From positions 1 through 30,613 of the IMG/VR virus record IMGVR_UViG_3300021472_000007: a DNA stretch of 30,613 bases, one strand, 5' to 3'. The translations under genes were made by a program, and so were the position numbers. The notes under the pieces are model-generated. The model worked only from the letters and a program-made list of their open reading frames with translations, was not told the origin of the DNA and made no database searches. Below are positions 28,070 to 30,613 of this stretch, in pieces (the first letter of the stretch is position 1; each line of letters starts with the position of its first letter). Origin of the DNA: a virus.

Positions 28070-29203
28070 ATGCTTCTGGTTGAAAGATTTAGAAATTTGG
28101 ATAAAGAAGAACATTTATTGCATGATTATAATGAATATGCAAAGGGAACAGTTGGCGATTGGACTTCAGTTACCACTAAAAGCGTTAGTCTAAGTTATGA
28201 AGCAATTGTATATGTAAGAGCGGATGTTATCAGCAGCAACGCAGATACGGAGGGAGGCCTAAGAATACTTGTCGGTGATAAACCAATCGCCTGCGCTTTA
28301 CCAGTCAGTAATACTCAGAAAAAATGTGAAGTAATGGTGAAATTGTCGGCGGGGTCATATAATTTTTATTTTCAGCTTGCATTATGGAAGAAATCAACGG
28401 ATGGATTAATTAAAATAACATATATCACAATTACAAAGTTTGATTTTACAGATATGAGTTATGATAATGTTCAGGGTTCGCTTGTAAGTTGCCCCGCAAA
28501 CGATGAAACCGAAATATATAATCAAAATTTCAATTTGCCGCTTAGCCGCAAAACGATAATTGGAAAAACGAAAAAGGCTCATTTCGTTTGTTTCATCTAT
28601 GTATGGGCGGAGCAAAGAAAGCAAAAACTTGTAGGTTTAGGTGAATCTTCGGGTTCTGACAGAATAAACTATAAGGTTTACATAAACGATGAGCAGGTGA
28701 ACTGGGTAGAGAAAGCTGGAGAAGATTATGGAAGCGGAGACAATTTAAGTTACGGCGCAGGAGTTTACGGATTAATTTATGGCACAGCCGATATTTCTGA
28801 AACTCAAGAAACGGTTAATATTAAAATTGTAGCAGACAACAAGGCGGATTTAATGGATGTTAGAGCAAACGTGGTTTTTATGGCGTGTCCCTGGTGGATT
28901 CCGCCTACACCTGCAGCGGAAGCGAACTTTGATTTATCCCGGCTTCCTTTAGGCTGCACGATATATATTATAGCGGAACCGATAAAATGTGATAGCACAG
29001 TGGCATTTTACATCGGCAAATTTAAATTTTTCTACACTAACAACGATTGGTATTATAAGGGAGAAAGTTCCACCGGAATTTACGAATTCGAATATACTTT
29101 TGAAAAAATAAACCCCAACGATGTCGGACTTCATTGGCAAAATATAGACGTTACTGACCATCCAAGCCGTGGAATAAGCTTCATAATGGTTGACGTAAGG
29201 TGA
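28070..29203 (+). CDS. Tail-tip or distal tail protein, uncharacterised
   Basis: 377 residues, strand-rich throughout, opening MLLVERFRNLDKEEHLLHDYNEYAKGTV and containing jelly-roll-like segments (VRADVISSNADTEGGLRILVGDK, VKLSAGSYNFYFQLALWK) suggesting two carbohydrate-binding-like beta sandwiches. It directly follows the tape measure, where distal tail proteins lie. No named family seen. Confidence 0.6.
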   Translation: MLLVERFRNLDKEEHLLHDYNEYAKGTVGDWTSVTTKSVSLSYEAIVYVRADVISSNADTEGGLRILVGDKPIACALPVSNTQKKCEVMVKLSAGSYNFYFQLALWKKSTDGLIKITYITITKFDFTDMSYDNVQGSLVSCPANDETEIYNQNFNLPLSRKTIIGKTKKAHFVCFIYVWAEQRKQKLVGLGESSGSDRINYKVYINDEQVNWVEKAGEDYGSGDNLSYGAGVYGLIYGTADISETQETVNIKIVADNKADLMDVRANVVFMACPWWIPPTPAAEANFDLSRLPLGCTIYIIAEPIKCDSTVAFYIGKFKFFYTNNDWYYKGESSTGIYEFEYTFEKINPNDVGLHWQNIDVTDHPSRGISFIMVDVR

Positions 29204-29210
29204 AAATAGA

Positions 29211-29564
29211 ATGGCGATTACAGTTGACAATAAACAATTAAACGTTATAAGTCTAAAGGAAAATTTTGAGGTTATCCATACAAGCTATGAGGAAATTAGA
29301 GAAGCTGAATTAAAACGTTACGTCAAGGTTTACGGCGTAAAAAGACAATGGGAAATCTCGGCTGTAGAACAGAACGTTTCATGGATGGAAAGCATTCTAA
29401 AATATTTACAGGATAAAGCCGCGGCAGGCAGCCTTGTAACCCTTAAAGTGGAAGAGACAGACTATAACGTTGAAGCAAGCGTATATGTTGTTGAAGCCTC
29501 GCTTAACGAGTTCGACCCCAAAAATAAAATTAAATATTTCACAGTTACATTCGTGGAATATTGA
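29211..29564 (+). CDS. Small tail-module protein (distal tail-like)
   Basis: 117 residues: MAITVDNKQLNVISLKENFEVIHTSYEEIREAEL, KRQWEISAVE, a helix MESILKYLQDKA and strands VTLKVEETDYNVEASVYVVEASL ending KIKYFTVTFVEY. The plan of a strand, a helix and a closing beta sheet resembles the N-domain of distal tail proteins. Assigned by shape and position as the last gene of the tail module. Confidence 0.55.
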   Translation: MAITVDNKQLNVISLKENFEVIHTSYEEIREAELKRYVKVYGVKRQWEISAVEQNVSWMESILKYLQDKAAAGSLVTLKVEETDYNVEASVYVVEASLNEFDPKNKIKYFTVTFVEY

Positions 29565-29600
29565 TATAAACAGTTTCTCTGAACCTGAAAAATAGAATGA

Positions 29601-29612
29601 TAAAATTTAAAT
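29601..29612 (+). promoter_or_regulatory. TATA-like element
   Basis: TAAAATTTAAAT lies 32 bases before the ATG at 29644. Archaeal spacing would give a leaderless or nearly leaderless transcript of the membrane gene, separating it from the tail operon. Confidence 0.45.
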
Positions 29613-29643
29613 CTTGTTTTTCCCCTTCTTTTCTTGATTAAAA

Positions 29644-29997
29644 ATGAAAATTGGAACAAAAACCGGAATAATAGGCGCAATAATAATTATTGCAATTGTA
29701 ATCATCATCATATATGCAACACCAAACAAGCCAAGCCCTCTACAACAAAAAATCGACGAATTAGAATCTTTAGGCTATAACGTTCAAGAATGCTCAATGT
29801 CATGGCAAGAAATCAAAACAGAAAGAGAGCAAGAAGGTGGAACATGGGAACAAACATTAGACTGGAACATTTTTCTTCAACAAATCCAAACAATAAAGGA
29901 AAACCTTGGGTCTGTAACGGTTTGGGTTTGCAGAGACGCCAACATCTTGTGGATCCACGCCACAGAAACAACCTATTACTACTACGTTGCTTCATAA
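29644..29997 (+). CDS. Single-TM small protein
   Basis: 117 residues. Short basic start (MKIGTKTG) then a very hydrophobic Ile-rich helix at 9-24, then a soluble exterior domain with a helical start (PLQQKIDELESLGYNVQECSM) and two cysteines. Probably anchored with the C-terminal part outside the cell. No ribosome site is seen, in line with a leaderless transcript. Function unknown. Confidence 0.6.
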   Translation: MKIGTKTGIIGAIIIIAIVIIIIYATPNKPSPLQQKIDELESLGYNVQECSMSWQEIKTEREQEGGTWEQTLDWNIFLQQIQTIKENLGSVTVWVCRDANILWIHATETTYYYYVAS

Positions 29998-30212
29998 CAT
30001 TTTTACTTTAACTTTTCTCTCCGAATACTTTCACTTTCTCTTTTTCATAAATTTTATATATGTTTAGCGTAGAGTATCTTTCGGCGGCATGTGATGGCTC
30101 AAGTCTTACAATATAAGTTCACCAGTTATAAATACAATTCAAGTTCTATTCAAAACTAGGTCCCTACTAAAATATTGACGCCAGTAAGGAATTACTCAAT
30201 AAAAGTTAAGGG
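29998..30212. other. Intergenic region between convergent genes
   Basis: The first 45 bases are pyrimidine-rich with several T runs, suitable as an archaeal terminator. A TATA-like TTTTATATAT at 30052-30061 is followed by a 21-codon frame from 30094 (MAQVLQYKFTSYKYNSSSIQ...) ending in TAG, which could be a relic or a tiny peptide. Nothing else was seen. Confidence 0.35.
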
Positions 30213-30503
30213 TTAATAGGGAACAGGTGTTCTTGATTCCTCTTCTATGACTGGAAGCATTGTTTTTAGTTCTCTGAAATACTTTAGAACTGTTATTCCA
30301 CGCTGGGTAATCGCATAGACAACTCTCTTCTTGCCGACTGTTCTTTCCTCAACAAGATTCTGTTTTATCAAGAAGTCAAGATATTCCTTCAAAACGCTAC
30401 AGTTAACATTAGCCTTATACATAATATGCGTTAGCTTTAACGGTCCCCTTTGGGCAAGGACTCTAAGTATGTCAATGTACATTTCAAGTTTTGACCTTCG
30501 CAT
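30213..30503 (-). CDS. Archaeal winged-helix transcription regulator
   Basis: 96 residues behind GGGAGG. A classic short archaeal winged helix (PF14947-like): SKLEMYIDILRVLAQRGPLKLTHIMYKANVNCSVLKEYLDFL, recognition helix, then a wing VEERTVGKKRVVYAITQRG and a final helix LKYFREL. Likely binds DNA as a dimer. Its promoter region (30505-30595) shares an 18-of-21 base segment with the early-operon operator at 2150-2170, so it may control itself and the early operon. Opposite in direction to all structural genes. Confidence 0.82.
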   Translation of the reverse strand: MRRSKLEMYIDILRVLAQRGPLKLTHIMYKANVNCSVLKEYLDFLIKQNLVEERTVGKKRVVYAITQRGITVLKYFRELKTMLPVIEEESRTPVPY

Positions 30504-30539
30504 CTTATCTACCTCTTTCCTCCCTTTTTCACGTTTTAA

Positions 30540-30590
30540 ATATAAATCTTTTACGTATCCAAACTAAGTTTTTAGGCATTAAAGCCCTAA
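30540..30590 (-). promoter_or_regulatory. Promoter and operator of right-end regulator
   Basis: Read leftward, TTTATATTTA (about 30537-30548) is a TATA box about 40 bases before the ATG at 30503. Behind it, 30570-30590 contains the segment TTTTAGGCA-T-TAAAG-CC-CTAA (plus strand), near-palindromic and repeated at 2150-2170. Confidence 0.5.
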
Positions 30591-30613
30591 TCCTTCTTTT
30601 CGGTTAACTTCTC

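Noticed and set aside
2150-30590. The 21-base segments at 2150 and 30570 as attL and attR
   Set aside because: They would leave the integrase outside the element, are only 18 of 21 identical and both sit at promoters, so operators are the better reading.

Overview
The window carries most or all of the genome of a tailed archaeal virus (Caudoviricetes-type, HK97-fold capsid), probably captured as a provirus or a free viral contig of about 30 kb. An archaeal host is suggested by TATA-box promoters (about 2198, 29601, 30052 and 30545), archaeal-style winged-helix regulators, an archaeal-type tyrosine integrase with a Cys-rich tail, many very small zinc-ribbon proteins, and short overlapping genes starting with ATG or TTG behind GGAG-type ribosome sites. 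Which archaeal lineage cannot be read from the sequence. Moderate GC and AGA/AGG-rich arginine codons would fit many Thermoproteota or Bathyarchaeia-like organisms or uncultured methanogen relatives.

Layout: 1-859 is decayed DNA. It holds an apparent transposase C-terminal remnant, a ParA/MinD ATPase cut to 50 codons, and its overlapping upstream HTH gene broken by an in-frame TAG. 899-2106 has the integrase and small DNA-binding-type genes. 2208-6095 is a rightward early operon of about 14 tiny proteins, many with CxxC zinc motifs, one winged helix plus zinc ribbon regulator and one 3-TM membrane protein. 6128-11688 is a replication and DNA-metabolism block: P-loop helicase-like ATPase, PAPS-reductase-like PP-loop protein, PD-(D/E)XK nuclease-like protein, calcineurin-type phosphoesterase, DPPY methyltransferase, deoxyribosyltransferase-like protein, a DUF1599/Nmad1-like protein and a zinc ribbon. 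11868-12472 has small membrane proteins. 12485-20037 is the packaging and head module: transglutaminase-like protease, probable small terminase, TerL, portal, prohead protease, major capsid protein, connector and a glycine-rich structural protein. 20052-24806 holds a second transglutaminase-like protease, a 902-residue membrane-anchored sequon-rich surface protein, a 14-repeat fibre-like protein and a BppU-like protein. 24803-29564 is the neck and tail module: gp10-like neck protein, tail terminator, tail tube, tail assembly chaperone with a canonical -1 frameshift signal, tape measure and distal tail proteins. The right end has a membrane-anchored small protein and a leftward winged-helix regulator.

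Nearly all genes between 2.2 and 29.6 kb run rightward with stop/start overlaps. The few gaps are unusual. Three (about 4009-4135, 11699-11823, 17595-17732) can fold into strong multi-stem RNA structures and lie just before genes. A fourth (25661-25855) contains a long inverted repeat plus the 3' end of a tRNA. One arm of that repeat is shared, with identical spacing, with a site buried in the 3' end of the helicase gene. These shared DNA and RNA elements are the best candidates for undescribed biology here. The capsid and tail genes follow a recognisable siphovirus-like plan, and the 430-residue tape measure suggests a short tail.
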